Shown here in pieces: positions 16,527 to 25,366 of a stretch of 64,000 nucleotides of DNA. Source of the DNA: Bifidobacterium mongoliense DSM 21395 (GTDB taxonomy: Bacteria; Actinomycetota; Actinomycetes; Actinomycetales; Bifidobacteriaceae). Position 1 is the stretch's first letter; each line of letters begins with the position of its first letter. Where the stretch lies: NCBI RefSeq assembly GCF_000741285.1, contig NZ_JGZE01000008.1:25626-89625 (forward strand), written 5' to 3'. The notes under the pieces are model-generated. The model was not told where the DNA came from. It searched no databases and was given only the letters and a program-made list of their open reading frames with translations. The translations under genes were made by a program, and so were the position numbers.

Positions 16527-18713
16527 ATGCAACATGACGCACTGATCGATCTGCTCGACAGGATGACGCTCGAGGAGAAGGTCGGCCAGCTCGTGCAGCT
16601 GACCGGCGACTTCTATTCCGACCGGGCCGACGCCCGCACCGGCCCCATGGCGCAGCTGGGGGTGAAGGACTCGGAGCTGGCGAACGTGGGCACCGTGCTT
16701 GGCGTCTCGGGCGCCGAGGAATGTGCGAGGATCCAACGGTCCTATATGGCGCGCAACCGCCTGCATATCCCGACCATGTTCATGGCCGACATCATCCACG
16801 GCTACCGCACGATCTTCCCCATAACGCTCGCCATCGGCGCCTCGTGGAACACCCGGGCCGCAGAGACCGCCGCCGAGGTGTCCGCCCGGGAAGCCTCCGC
16901 GGCGGGGTTGTCGCTCACCTTCTCGCCCATGGTCGATCTGGTGCGTGACCCCAGGTGGGGACGGGTGATGGAATCCACCGGCGAGGATCCGTATCTGAAC
17001 GCCCGCATGGCCGAAGCCTTCGTGCACGGCTACCAGGGCGATGACCTGCTCGGCGACACCTCGCGCGTCGCCGCCTGCGTCAAGCATTTCGCCGGATACG
17101 GCGCGCCGGTCGCCGGACGCGAATACAACACGGTCAACATGTCCGAACGCCAGTTGCGCGATATGTATCTGCCGGGGTACCGGGCCGCCATCGCGGCCGG
17201 GGCGAAAACCGTGATGACCGCTTTCAATACCGTGGACGGCATACCGGCCACCGGCAACCGTCACCTGATGCGCGACATCCTCAGGGGCGAATGGGGCTTC
17301 GACGGCGTGCTGATCTCCGACTTCAACGCCGTGCGCGAGCTCGAGGCCCACGGTGTGGCCGCCGACGACCGGCAGGCCGCCGACTTGGCGATGCATGCGG
17401 GCGTCGATATCGAGATGATGAGCATCTGCTACATGCGCGAGCTGCCCGGGCTGATCCGCGAGGGCCGCGTCGACGCATCCCTGGTCGACGAGGCCGTGCT
17501 GCGCATCCTGACGCTCAAGAACGACCTGGGCCTGTTCGAGCATCCGTTCCGCGGTGTCGACCCCGAAGCGCCGACGGTCGTCCGGCCCGATGCCACCTCC
17601 CGCGCGGCCGCTCGCCGGGTCGCCGCCCAATCGGCCGTGCTGTTGGCGAACCATGGGTCCGTGCTCCCGTTGCGATCGTTCACGACGGTCGCGCTGCTGG
17701 GCCCGGTCGCCCGTTCGCACGATGTGCTGGGCTCCTGGTCGGCCCAAGGCGTCCCCGCGGAGGCGGTGAGCCTGGCCGACGGATTGCAGGAGGCCGCACG
17801 TCGGCACGACATCGATCTCGAAGTCGCCCGATACGGCCAGAAGCCCGAGGATTACACGAAGCTCGACGACGCCACGTTCCAGGAGGCCGTGGCGCTCGCC
17901 CGACGCGCCGACGTGGTGGTCCTCGCCCTGGGCGAGCCCTCCGCCATGAGCGGTGAAGCCTCGAGCCGCACCGATATCAGGCTGCCGCAGGCGCAGGTCG
18001 AGCTGTTCGACGCCGTGCGGGCGGTGAACCCCCATGTCGTGGTGGTGCTGTCGAATGGCAGGCCGTTGGATCTCGGGCAGATCGACGGCGCGCAGGCGAT
18101 CCTGGAGTCCTGGTTCCTGGGCACCGAAAGCGGTGCCGCGCTCGCCGACATCCTGTGCGGCGACACCAACCCGTCCGGCCGCTTGTCGATGTCGTTCCCC
18201 GAAAGCGTGGGGCAGGTGCCGGTGTACTACAACGGCGACACCACCGGACGCCCCTATGAGGTCGCGCCGCAGGAGAAATATGTGTCGAAGTATCTCGACG
18301 CCGGCAACTACGCCCGATACCCCTTCGGTTTCGGGCTGAGCTACAGCCACTTCGTCTACGGCGAGCCGGAGCTGACGTCCACCACCTTCGATGCCGAGCA
18401 TCCGCTCGAGATCGCCGTCGATGTCACCAACGACTCCGATGCCGATGGCGTCGACGTCGTGCAGCTCTACGTGCGCGATCCCGTCGCCGCCGTGGTACGG
18501 CCCGTCAGGGAGCTCAAGGGCTTCCATCGTGTCGCCATCGCGGCGCATGAGACCGTCACCGTGAGATTCACGCTATGCGAACGTGATGTGCGCTACGTGC
18601 ATCCCGATCTTGCGGAACGCAGCGACCCCGGCGACTTCCTCGTCAGCGTGGGGCCGAACAGCCGCGACCTGAACTCCCCGATGACCGTGCGGCTCACCGA
18701 GACGGCGGCGTAG
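16527..18713 (+). CDS. GH3 beta-glucosidase
   Basis: Family 3 glycosidase of 728 residues. The N-terminal barrel has MADIIHGYRTIFPITLAIG, KHFAGYG and the nucleophile in VLISDFNAV (Asp265; the usual residue after SD is W). The alpha/beta sandwich carries the probable acid/base in AMSGEASSR (about Glu477). The C-terminal part (YPFGFGLSYSHF, then a fibronectin-III-like domain) completes the usual layout. No signal peptide is seen, so it acts on imported sugar. Starting 12 bases after the GH94 stop, it would finish what the phosphorylase leaves, for example the disaccharide. Within GH3 the beta-glucosidase activity is most likely, but xylosidase cannot be excluded. Confidence 0.85.
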   Translation: MQHDALIDLLDRMTLEEKVGQLVQLTGDFYSDRADARTGPMAQLGVKDSELANVGTVLGVSGAEECARIQRSYMARNRLHIPTMFMADIIHGYRTIFPITLAIGASWNTRAAETAAEVSAREASAAGLSLTFSPMVDLVRDPRWGRVMESTGEDPYLNARMAEAFVHGYQGDDLLGDTSRVAACVKHFAGYGAPVAGREYNTVNMSERQLRDMYLPGYRAAIAAGAKTVMTAFNTVDGIPATGNRHLMRDILRGEWGFDGVLISDFNAVRELEAHGVAADDRQAADLAMHAGVDIEMMSICYMRELPGLIREGRVDASLVDEAVLRILTLKNDLGLFEHPFRGVDPEAPTVVRPDATSRAAARRVAAQSAVLLANHGSVLPLRSFTTVALLGPVARSHDVLGSWSAQGVPAEAVSLADGLQEAARRHDIDLEVARYGQKPEDYTKLDDATFQEAVALARRADVVVLALGEPSAMSGEASSRTDIRLPQAQVELFDAVRAVNPHVVVVLSNGRPLDLGQIDGAQAILESWFLGTESGAALADILCGDTNPSGRLSMSFPESVGQVPVYYNGDTTGRPYEVAPQEKYVSKYLDAGNYARYPFGFGLSYSHFVYGEPELTSTTFDAEHPLEIAVDVTNDSDADGVDVVQLYVRDPVAAVVRPVRELKGFHRVAIAAHETVTVRFTLCERDVRYVHPDLAERSDPGDFLVSVGPNSRDLNSPMTVRLTETAA

Positions 18714-18810
18714 GCGACGTCCATGCGCGGCATCGAGGGACGTGCCCCGATACCGCGCACACGGGCCGACGTGCGGCCTGATAGGGGCCGATAGGGGGCC
18801 TGACGTACGG

Positions 18811-18861
18811 CAAACGGCGGGTATGCCAGCTGCAGATCGTGCAGTGGATACCCGCCGTTTG
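18811..18861. terminator. terminator hairpin between the GH3 gene and dps
   Basis: CAAACGGCGGGTAT (18811-18824) pairs perfectly over 14 bp with ATACCCGCCGTTTG (18848-18861) around a 23-base loop that itself contains a CTGCA palindrome. It lies between two convergent genes and can serve both directions. There is no long T-run. Confidence 0.6.
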
Positions 18862-18934
18862 TCCTATGGTTGCCGTGTCGTCCAGCCGTGCATCGCGCGA
18901 CTCAACGAGGCAGGCACCTCGGTCCGATCGTGGA

Positions 18935-19414
18935 TCAGATGAGGTGGCTGCGCATGAACCACTGGAACTTCTCGAGGTCCTGCACGTGGTCTTGGACGAT
19001 GTTGGAGCTGATCACGTCGAGCTCATCGAGCTCCTTGATGGCCTCGCGGTCATCGGCGATGAAGGAGTCGTAGAAGTCGCACAGCGCCTTCAGATAATCC
19101 AGCGTGGAGTGGCGGCCTGTCAGGTCCATGCCCTTCCAAGTGCGGTTGCGCATGATGTCGTCCGGGCGACCCTCGGCGCTGCCACCCAGCGTCGCGATGC
19201 GCTCTGCGGTCTCATCGGCCTGATTGCGCACAATCTCGATCTGGGGGTCGAGCATCTCGTGGACGGCGATGAAGTTCGGTCCGGTCACATTCCAGTGAGC
19301 GTGCTTGAGAATCAGCGACGCCTCCTGCTCCTGGCTGAGACGATTCTGCAGAATCGCGACGATCTTCTCGGAAGCGGCCTCATCAAGTCCTGGAACTACA
19401 AATTCAAGTGCCAT
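18935..19414 (-). CDS. dps: Dps-family DNA-binding ferritin
   Basis: The 159-residue protein has the Dps ferroxidase signature: LKHAHWNVTGPNFIAVHEML supplies the conserved His residues, followed by DPQIEIVRNQADETAERIATLGG. Dps oligomers store iron, use up peroxide and bind DNA under stress. The N-terminus is short and carries no clear basic tail. The ATG at 19414 is preferred to the in-frame one at 19444 because AAAGGAAA lies directly upstream. A promoter and a palindrome lie upstream (see separate entries). Confidence 0.9.
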   Translation of the reverse strand: MALEFVVPGLDEAASEKIVAILQNRLSQEQEASLILKHAHWNVTGPNFIAVHEMLDPQIEIVRNQADETAERIATLGGSAEGRPDDIMRNRTWKGMDLTGRHSTLDYLKALCDFYDSFIADDREAIKELDELDVISSNIVQDHVQDLEKFQWFMRSHLI

Positions 19415-19456
19415 TGCTATTTCCTTTCTGTGTCCTATGGACATCTCGTGGTTTCC

Positions 19457-19484
19457 ATTGTAGTCGGAACGCCGTCGGTGTCAT
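19457..19484 (-). promoter_or_regulatory. putative dps promoter
   Basis: On the minus strand, ATGACA (complement of 19479-19484) and TACAAT (complement of 19457-19462) are separated by 16 bases. They lie about 45-70 bases upstream of the dps start codon. Confidence 0.5.
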
Positions 19485-19491
19485 GTACCGT

Positions 19492-19503
19492 GTGAGCGCT
19501 CAC
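19492..19503. promoter_or_regulatory. perfect palindrome upstream of dps promoter
   Basis: GTGAGCGCTCAC is a perfect 12-base palindrome, located 7 bases upstream of the proposed -35 box of dps. The position suits an activator or repressor site. The binding protein is unknown. Confidence 0.45.
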
Positions 19504-19600
19504 CGTGGCATGGGTCAAGCATGCCAACGGTTGCGCGGCGACCTGCGCGAATGTGAAGAGTGCGACGTTTGCGCCCGTGGCATAGGTCGGGGCGCCGACG

Positions 19601-21175
19601 TCAGGCCTTGGCGTGGTTGTCGTCGGCCTTGTCTTCGCGGCGACCGGTTGTGCCACCGCGGTCCACCCGCTCGGTGGTCTCGCGTATGGCTTCGACGCGA
19701 CGTGCACCCGAGGGGATCACGTCGACACGGACCGGTGCCGCGGATCCGACCGCGCCCCCTGTGGCTCCCGTGCGCGTGCCCGCGCTTGCGCCGGCATCCG
19801 TGTGTGCCTGGGTTGATGCCGAGGTCGATGCGGTACCCGAACCTGACGCCGTGCCTGACGCTCCCGCGTCGGCGTCGTCACCCAGCAGACTCTTGCGTAC
19901 CTCGATCGTCTCGATGCGCCGGTTGTCGACTTCGGTGACGACCATCTCGTACCCGTCGTCGGAGTGCAGCACCTCGCCCACGGTCCCCATGGTGCCGGTA
20001 TGCGCCAGGAAGTAGCCGGCCACGGTCTCGTACGGCCCGTCCTCGAGCTCGATGCCCGTGAGGTCGGCGAAGTCCTCGATGGTCATCGAGGCGTCCACGG
20101 TCGCGACGCCATTGACGAAGGCCGTGCGGTCATCACGGGGCCCACCCTTCTCCTCGGGCAGATCGTATTCGTCGCGGATGTCGCCCACGAGCTCCTCGGT
20201 CATGTCCTCGAGGGTCACGATGCCGTCGGTGCCGCCGTACTCGTCGATGACCACCGCCAGGTGGATGCCCCTCTTGCGCAGCAGTTCGAGGCTGGGCAGC
20301 AGTTTCGACGTGCCGGGCAGCGAGATGCCGTCCCGCGTCACGTCGGCCACCGTCTTCGCCTTCGGGTCGCGCACGTCCAAGAGATCGCGCACATGCACGA
20401 AGCCGAGCACGTCGTCGAAGTCCTTGCCCGTGACCGGGTAGCGCGAATACGGCATCGAGCGCACGTAGGTGGCCGCCTCCTTCAGCGTCTGGCTGCCTTC
20501 GAGGAAGACCACGTCGGCGCGCGGCCGCATCACCTCGGCGACGATGGTCTCGGAAGCGTCGAAGACGTCGTCAAGGATGGTGCGTTCGTCCTTGCCCAGG
20601 CGGGTGTTGGTGTTGACCAGCACGCGCAGCTCATCGTCGGAGACCTCGGTCTCCGTCTCGTTGGGATCGAAGCCGATGAGGCGCACGAAACCGTTCGTGT
20701 TCTTGCCGATGAGCCAGATGAGCGGGCTGCAGATCTTCGCGAACACGTCGATGGCGGGCACCACGGCCCGCGCTATCTGCGTGGTGCGCTGCATGGCGAT
20801 GCGTTTGGGCACCATCTCGGAGATCACGATGGAGCAGTAGGAGATGATCAGGGTGAGCACGATCGTGGTCAGCGGCCTGGCGACATTGCCGGGCACACCC
20901 CATCCGATGACGTGGGGCACGATGAACGGTGAGATCGAGGATTCGCCGAACGATGCCGATAGGAATCCGGACAGCGTGACGCCGATCTGCACCGTGGACA
21001 GGAACGTGTTGGGGTCCCGGGCGATCGTCGCGACGCGGGCCCCGCGGGCGTCCTCCTGCTCCATCTGGTCGAGCTGCGAGCCGCGCAGGCTCACCAGGGC
21101 GAGCTCGGTTCCGGAGAACATGGAGCCGAGCACGAGGAAGACGAACACCAAGAGGATATTCAAGCCGAGTGACAT
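19601..21175 (-). CDS. CNNM/CorC-type membrane protein (HlyC/CorC family)
   Basis: This protein of about 524 residues has an N-terminal CNNM (DUF21) membrane domain with four hydrophobic segments, beginning LGLNILLVFVFLVLGSMFSG. A CBS pair follows (VMRPRADVVFLEGSQTLKEA and RKRGIHLAVVIDEYGGTDGI), then a C-terminal CorC transporter-associated domain (DGPYETVAGYFLAHTGTMG). The last 90 or so residues are a long Ala/Gly/Thr/Ser-rich tail of unknown purpose. Relatives take part in magnesium or cobalt transport or resistance. The ATG at 21175 is chosen over an upstream TTG because family similarity begins there. Confidence 0.85.
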   Translation of the reverse strand: MSLGLNILLVFVFLVLGSMFSGTELALVSLRGSQLDQMEQEDARGARVATIARDPNTFLSTVQIGVTLSGFLSASFGESSISPFIVPHVIGWGVPGNVARPLTTIVLTLIISYCSIVISEMVPKRIAMQRTTQIARAVVPAIDVFAKICSPLIWLIGKNTNGFVRLIGFDPNETETEVSDDELRVLVNTNTRLGKDERTILDDVFDASETIVAEVMRPRADVVFLEGSQTLKEAATYVRSMPYSRYPVTGKDFDDVLGFVHVRDLLDVRDPKAKTVADVTRDGISLPGTSKLLPSLELLRKRGIHLAVVIDEYGGTDGIVTLEDMTEELVGDIRDEYDLPEEKGGPRDDRTAFVNGVATVDASMTIEDFADLTGIELEDGPYETVAGYFLAHTGTMGTVGEVLHSDDGYEMVVTEVDNRRIETIEVRKSLLGDDADAGASGTASGSGTASTSASTQAHTDAGASAGTRTGATGGAVGSAAPVRVDVIPSGARRVEAIRETTERVDRGGTTGRREDKADDNHAKA

Positions 21176-21257
21176 GTCTCCCACTGTAAAGGGCCGGGTT
21201 GTCAATCGGCTACGGGTGATATCTCGGTGATATCCGGCGGCGTATCCGAGCGCGATA

Positions 21258-21935
21258 TCAGAAGGAGAGCACCTCGACCTTTCCGGTGCTCAGCTGGTAC
21301 CGTGCGCCCACCATCATGATCTTCTGGTCGGCCAGGGCCTGGCGGATGATCGCGGAACGGTCCACGAGCTGCTCGATGGTCCGGGCGATGTGGACGCGCT
21401 CGTAGTCGTCGGTCGAGTCAAGTTCCGATTCGCGGGACTGCTGGATGGAGGCGCCGACCGACCGCACGATGATGGAGTCCGAAGCGTCGATGAGTTGGTC
21501 CAGTTCGACCGTGCCGTCGAGCGTCGCCCGGTCGGTGAGCTCGTCGAGGACCGGGACGGTGGAGGCGACCGCGCCGCAATGCTCGTGGCCGAGCACCACC
21601 AGCAGCGCCACGTGGAGCGCCGTGACCGCGAACTCCAATGAGGCGACCACCGCGTCATCGAGCACTTCGCCGGCGGTGCGGATGGTGAACATGTCGCCCA
21701 GGCCCTGGTCGAAGATGATCTCGGGGGGTACGCGCGAGTCGGAGCACGACAGCACCGCGGCGTCCGGGTGCTGGCCGTCGATCAGGGATTCGCGGGTGTC
21801 CTTGTCCTGCCAGGGGTGCTCGGCGGTCGACTGGGCGAAGCGTCGGTTCCCCGCGAGCATGCGGCTCCAAGCGGCGGTGGAACGGCCCTCCTCGTCCTCG
21901 GCGGCGTGGCGGTCTGCGGTGGTGTTGTCGGTCAT
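21258..21935 (-). CDS. beta-class carbonic anhydrase
   Basis: The 225-residue protein has the beta-carbonic anhydrase zinc site: CSDSR (Cys and the Asp-Arg pair) and later GHEHCGA (His and Cys). It also has the typical linking segment DMFTIRTAGEVLDDAVVASLEF. It interconverts CO2 and bicarbonate. The neighbouring PEP carboxylase uses bicarbonate, which makes the pairing sensible. The open frame extends upstream, but similarity starts at the ATG at 21935, behind AAGGAACCGG. Confidence 0.9.
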   Translation of the reverse strand: MTDNTTADRHAAEDEEGRSTAAWSRMLAGNRRFAQSTAEHPWQDKDTRESLIDGQHPDAAVLSCSDSRVPPEIIFDQGLGDMFTIRTAGEVLDDAVVASLEFAVTALHVALLVVLGHEHCGAVASTVPVLDELTDRATLDGTVELDQLIDASDSIIVRSVGASIQQSRESELDSTDDYERVHIARTIEQLVDRSAIIRQALADQKIMMVGARYQLSTGKVEVLSF

Positions 21936-22044
21936 ATGATGTCCGGTTCCTTGGTGTGGTGTGGATGGTTGAAATCGTGTGCGTCTGTGCATGTGTTCAT
22001 GTGCGTGCGTGGGCAGATCCGCTTCGGCGGATAACGGCTCCAGT

Positions 22045-22103
22045 CTCCAGCGAAGCCCGCCGACCGTGCCGAAATACGGCGGGTCAGGCGGGCTTCGCTG
22101 GAG
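22045..22103 (-). terminator. long hairpin downstream of ppc
   Basis: CTCCAGCGAAGCCCGCC (22045-22061) pairs perfectly over 17 bp with GGCGGGCTTCGCTGGAG (22087-22103). It lies 17 bases beyond the ppc stop and about 110 bases upstream of the carbonic anhydrase start, so it probably separates the two transcripts. No clear T-run is seen. Confidence 0.6.
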
Positions 22104-22120
22104 ATGGATTCGACTGGGAA

Positions 22121-24877
22121 TCAGCCGGTGTTCTGCAGGCCGGCGGCGACTCCCGAAACGGTGCAGAGGATCAGGTAGATGAACCCGGCCTGTTGGCTCT
22201 GGCTGAGCTCCTCCTTGTCCACCTTGCGCCGCAGCGAGCCGAGCGCGAGCACCTGCGTGACGGAGAGCGCGTCGACATAGGGCGAACGAATCCTGATGGC
22301 GCGGCCGAGCACGTGGCGGTGCTGCAACGGCCATTCGTCACCGACGATGCGCAGCACCCATGCCCGGGTGAGCTCCATCTCGTCGAGCACCTTGTCGCGC
22401 AGATCGTCGCGGTCGCCGAGCGCCAGATACATCTTGGCGATACGCACGTCCGTCTTCGCCAGCGACATCTCGATGTTGTCGATGAAGGTGGAGAACAGCG
22501 GCCATTCGCGGTAGGCGGCCTGCAGGGTCTTGAGATCGCCGAACTGCTCGCAGGCGGTGCCCAAGCCATACCAGGCGGCGAGGTTGATGCGCGCCTGAGC
22601 CCAGGAGAACACCCACGGAATGGTGCGCAGGTCGTCGAGCGACTTCGCGCCCAGACCGCGCTTCGCGGGTCGGGAGCCGATCGGCAGGAGGCCGACCTCG
22701 GTCAGCGGCGTCACGGTGGAGAACCACGGGGCGAAGTCGTCGGCCTTGATGAGGTCGAGGAAGCGAGCATGCGAGGAGTCGCTGAGCGACTGCGCCATGT
22801 CGGCGTACCGTTCGGTCATCTCCGTGTTCGTCTTCTCGACGCTCGGGGCGGACTGCAGGAGCGTCGCCGCGGCCACGGACTCGACGTGGCGTACGGCCAG
22901 CACCGGGTTGCCGTAGCGGGCGAAGATAGATTCACCCTGCTCGGTGAGCTTGAACCGGCAGTTGACCGAACCGACGGGCTGCGCGAGCACCGCACGGTTG
23001 GCCGGGCCGCCGCCACGGCCGACGGCGCCGCCGCGACCATGGAACAGGGTCAGGTCGATGTGGTGGCGCTTCGCCCACTTCGCGATGCGCTCCTGTGCGG
23101 AGTGCAGGGCGAGGGTGGCGGTCGTCGGGCCGGCGTCCTTGGAGGAGTCGGAGTACCCGAGCATGACCTCCATCCTGTTGCCGGTGGCCTTGAGCCGCGC
23201 CTGGACCTCGGGGATCTTGATCATTTCCTCGAGGACATCCACCGAATTCTCGAGATCCTGGAGCTGTTCGAACAGCGGGATCACGTCGATGGTCGGCACA
23301 TCCTTGGGTTGCGAGAACGCCATGCGGTTGAGCTCGTAGACGTCGCGGATGTTCTGCGCGGACTTGGTGAACGAGATGATGTAGCGTCGCGCGGCCTTGA
23401 TGCCGTTGCGGCGCTGGATGGAACCCAGGGCGCGGAAGGTGTCGAGCACCTCGTGCGTCATCGGTTGCAGCTCGCCGCGTTCGCCGTGCAGGCCGTGCTC
23501 CCGGATGTCGTCCAGGGCGCGCGAATGCACGAGCGAGTGCTGACGGAATTCCATCTCGACCATGTGGAAGCCGAAGGTTTCGGCCTTCCAGATCAGGTCC
23601 TGCAAGGGGCCGTAAGCCGCGCGCAGATCTCCGGCCGCGGCCAGGGACCGCTGCACGGTTTTGAGGTCGGCGATGAAGTCGTCGCAGTTGGTGTACATGA
23701 GGTCGGCGTCGCGTTCGACCGTGTAGTGCAGCCGGTCCGCCATGACGAGCATCACGGCGCGGTGGGTTTCACGGGTCGAAATCAGCGAGGCCTTGTCGGT
23801 GAGCCGTTCGCTCATTTCCTTCTGGCGTCCCCACAGATGCAGCAGTTCGTCGCTGGCCGGCGTGGTGCCGGTCTCCATGGTCAGGTTGCGGCCGACGATG
23901 CGCGTGGCGCGCTCAAGGGCGGTGATCATGTGGTCGCTGAATTTGCGCGCGACCTTGCGGCTGACCTTGGCTGTGACGTTCGGGTTGCCGTCGCGGTCGG
24001 AGCCGATCCAGCTGCCGGGGTGGAAGAACGCGGGGCATTCCGGTTCGCTCAGTCCGGCCTTGTCACCCAGCAGCCAGTCGTCGAAGCGGCGGTAGACCTT
24101 GGGGATGGTGTCGAACAGGGTGTCATCGAAGATGTCGATGATGGTGTCGGCCTCTTCGACCGGCGTCGGCTTCTTGAGGGCGATCGGCGAGGTGCGCAGC
24201 AGGGCGTCGATCTCGTTGTAGAGACGCCGGGTGTTCTCGTGCTTGTCGGTGCCGCCCAACGTCGCGTTGGCGCTGAGCAGGTCGGAGACGCGGCGGATCT
24301 TGCCGGCGACGGCCTTGCGGCGGGCCTCCGTGGGGTGGGCCGTGAACACGGGGTGGAACTCGAGCTTGTCGAGCAGATCCCGGGCCTTCGCGGGCCCCAT
24401 CTCGGCGAGCAGCTGGTGGTAGGCGCCGGTCATCTCGTCCACCGGATCGGTGGGATCGTCCTCATTGACCGCGGCCGCACGCTTGTGGATCGAGGTCACG
24501 CGGTAGTTCTCCTCGCACAGATTGGCGAGGTGGAAGTACGTGGTGAATGCTCGGGCCAGCAGCTGGGCGTCATGCAGATTCATCGCATCGATGACGTCGC
24601 GTGCCCGGCTCAGATTGTCGCCGTGAGCGTCGGCATCGTCCTCGGCCTCGCCGTTATGAGCGGCGCTGGCGGCGACGACGTAGTTGCGCACCGTATCGAA
24701 CTGGGTGAGCAGTTCGGGATCGAATTCCCCGAGAATATCGCGCAGAACGTGCAGACACAGATCCATATCTCGTTGCAGCGATGGCGGGAGATTACGCTCC
24801 TCGACCGATCGCGCCACGGAGTCGATGGGTGCTTTTGCATCCGTCGCAGACGTGTTGATTGGATTATCTTGTGACAT
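22121..24877 (-). CDS. ppc: phosphoenolpyruvate carboxylase
   Basis: The 918-residue length and active-site motifs are diagnostic: VFTAHPTEARR with the catalytic His, GYSDSSKDAG, and FHGRGGAVGRGGGP. The C-terminus LQNTG matches the usual QNTG end. It adds bicarbonate to PEP to form oxaloacetate, the main anaplerotic route in bifidobacteria. The ATG at 24877 has an excellent binding site, AAAGGAGG, a few bases upstream, so the longer open frame to 24994 is not used. Confidence 0.95.
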   Translation of the reverse strand: MSQDNPINTSATDAKAPIDSVARSVEERNLPPSLQRDMDLCLHVLRDILGEFDPELLTQFDTVRNYVVAASAAHNGEAEDDADAHGDNLSRARDVIDAMNLHDAQLLARAFTTYFHLANLCEENYRVTSIHKRAAAVNEDDPTDPVDEMTGAYHQLLAEMGPAKARDLLDKLEFHPVFTAHPTEARRKAVAGKIRRVSDLLSANATLGGTDKHENTRRLYNEIDALLRTSPIALKKPTPVEEADTIIDIFDDTLFDTIPKVYRRFDDWLLGDKAGLSEPECPAFFHPGSWIGSDRDGNPNVTAKVSRKVARKFSDHMITALERATRIVGRNLTMETGTTPASDELLHLWGRQKEMSERLTDKASLISTRETHRAVMLVMADRLHYTVERDADLMYTNCDDFIADLKTVQRSLAAAGDLRAAYGPLQDLIWKAETFGFHMVEMEFRQHSLVHSRALDDIREHGLHGERGELQPMTHEVLDTFRALGSIQRRNGIKAARRYIISFTKSAQNIRDVYELNRMAFSQPKDVPTIDVIPLFEQLQDLENSVDVLEEMIKIPEVQARLKATGNRMEVMLGYSDSSKDAGPTTATLALHSAQERIAKWAKRHHIDLTLFHGRGGAVGRGGGPANRAVLAQPVGSVNCRFKLTEQGESIFARYGNPVLAVRHVESVAAATLLQSAPSVEKTNTEMTERYADMAQSLSDSSHARFLDLIKADDFAPWFSTVTPLTEVGLLPIGSRPAKRGLGAKSLDDLRTIPWVFSWAQARINLAAWYGLGTACEQFGDLKTLQAAYREWPLFSTFIDNIEMSLAKTDVRIAKMYLALGDRDDLRDKVLDEMELTRAWVLRIVGDEWPLQHRHVLGRAIRIRSPYVDALSVTQVLALGSLRRKVDKEELSQSQQAGFIYLILCTVSGVAAGLQNTG

Positions 24878-25366
24878 CAGACCTCCTTTGCCGAAGTCCG
24901 GTTGCTCGGTCTGCCGGTCCCTCGCGGCTCCTCCGCGATTGTGATAACCGGTCGTTGCAAGCCCAAAGCCCTCGTTCGACACTGTCGAGCACATTGTAAG
25001 ACCCGCTAATCGACATTCGTGTCAACTTGTCCATAAGGGCCGTATCCCGCCATATCGTAGCGTGTCGTGGTCGTGGGCCTCACCCCGCCTGCGATGGGAT
25101 GCGCCGCCGTCGAGCGCCCTGTTTCGTCCCATTTCCGTACGGGCCCGGCATGGGTGCGGCACCAGACGCTGTGATACTTGGCATGCGCTAGTACTGGTGA
25201 TGTGAGTTTCATCAAACGACAGCCAGCAGCGCAGATTCCTCCCACGGGGGCGCCGTCCCCACATGCCCAGGGCTCCTCCGACGACGATTCCCGGGAATTC
25301 AGGTACCCCGATGAGGCCGCGCAGGGGCCGGAGGACCAGAATCATGGTCATCAGGAGACCCACAGC
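24878..25366. other. divergent promoter region of ppc and the ThrE-like gene
   Basis: Both transcripts start within this stretch. TTGACA and TACAAT boxes are visible on the minus strand (complement of 25020-25025 and 24993-24998), but the 21-base spacing is too long to call with confidence. If the ThrE-like protein starts earlier (GTG 25202), the last 165 bases are coding. Confidence 0.35.

Noticed and set aside
16110..18548. 812-codon open frame on the minus strand over the GH3 gene
   Set aside because: No motif or family resemblance; the GH3 reading on the plus strand is unambiguous.
21956..24874. 972-codon open frame on the plus strand over ppc
   Set aside because: It is antisense to a textbook PEP carboxylase with intact motifs. 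GC-rich third positions create such shadows.
24993..25025. ppc promoter with TTGACA and TACAAT
   Set aside because: The spacing of 21 bases is outside the usual range; kept only as a remark.
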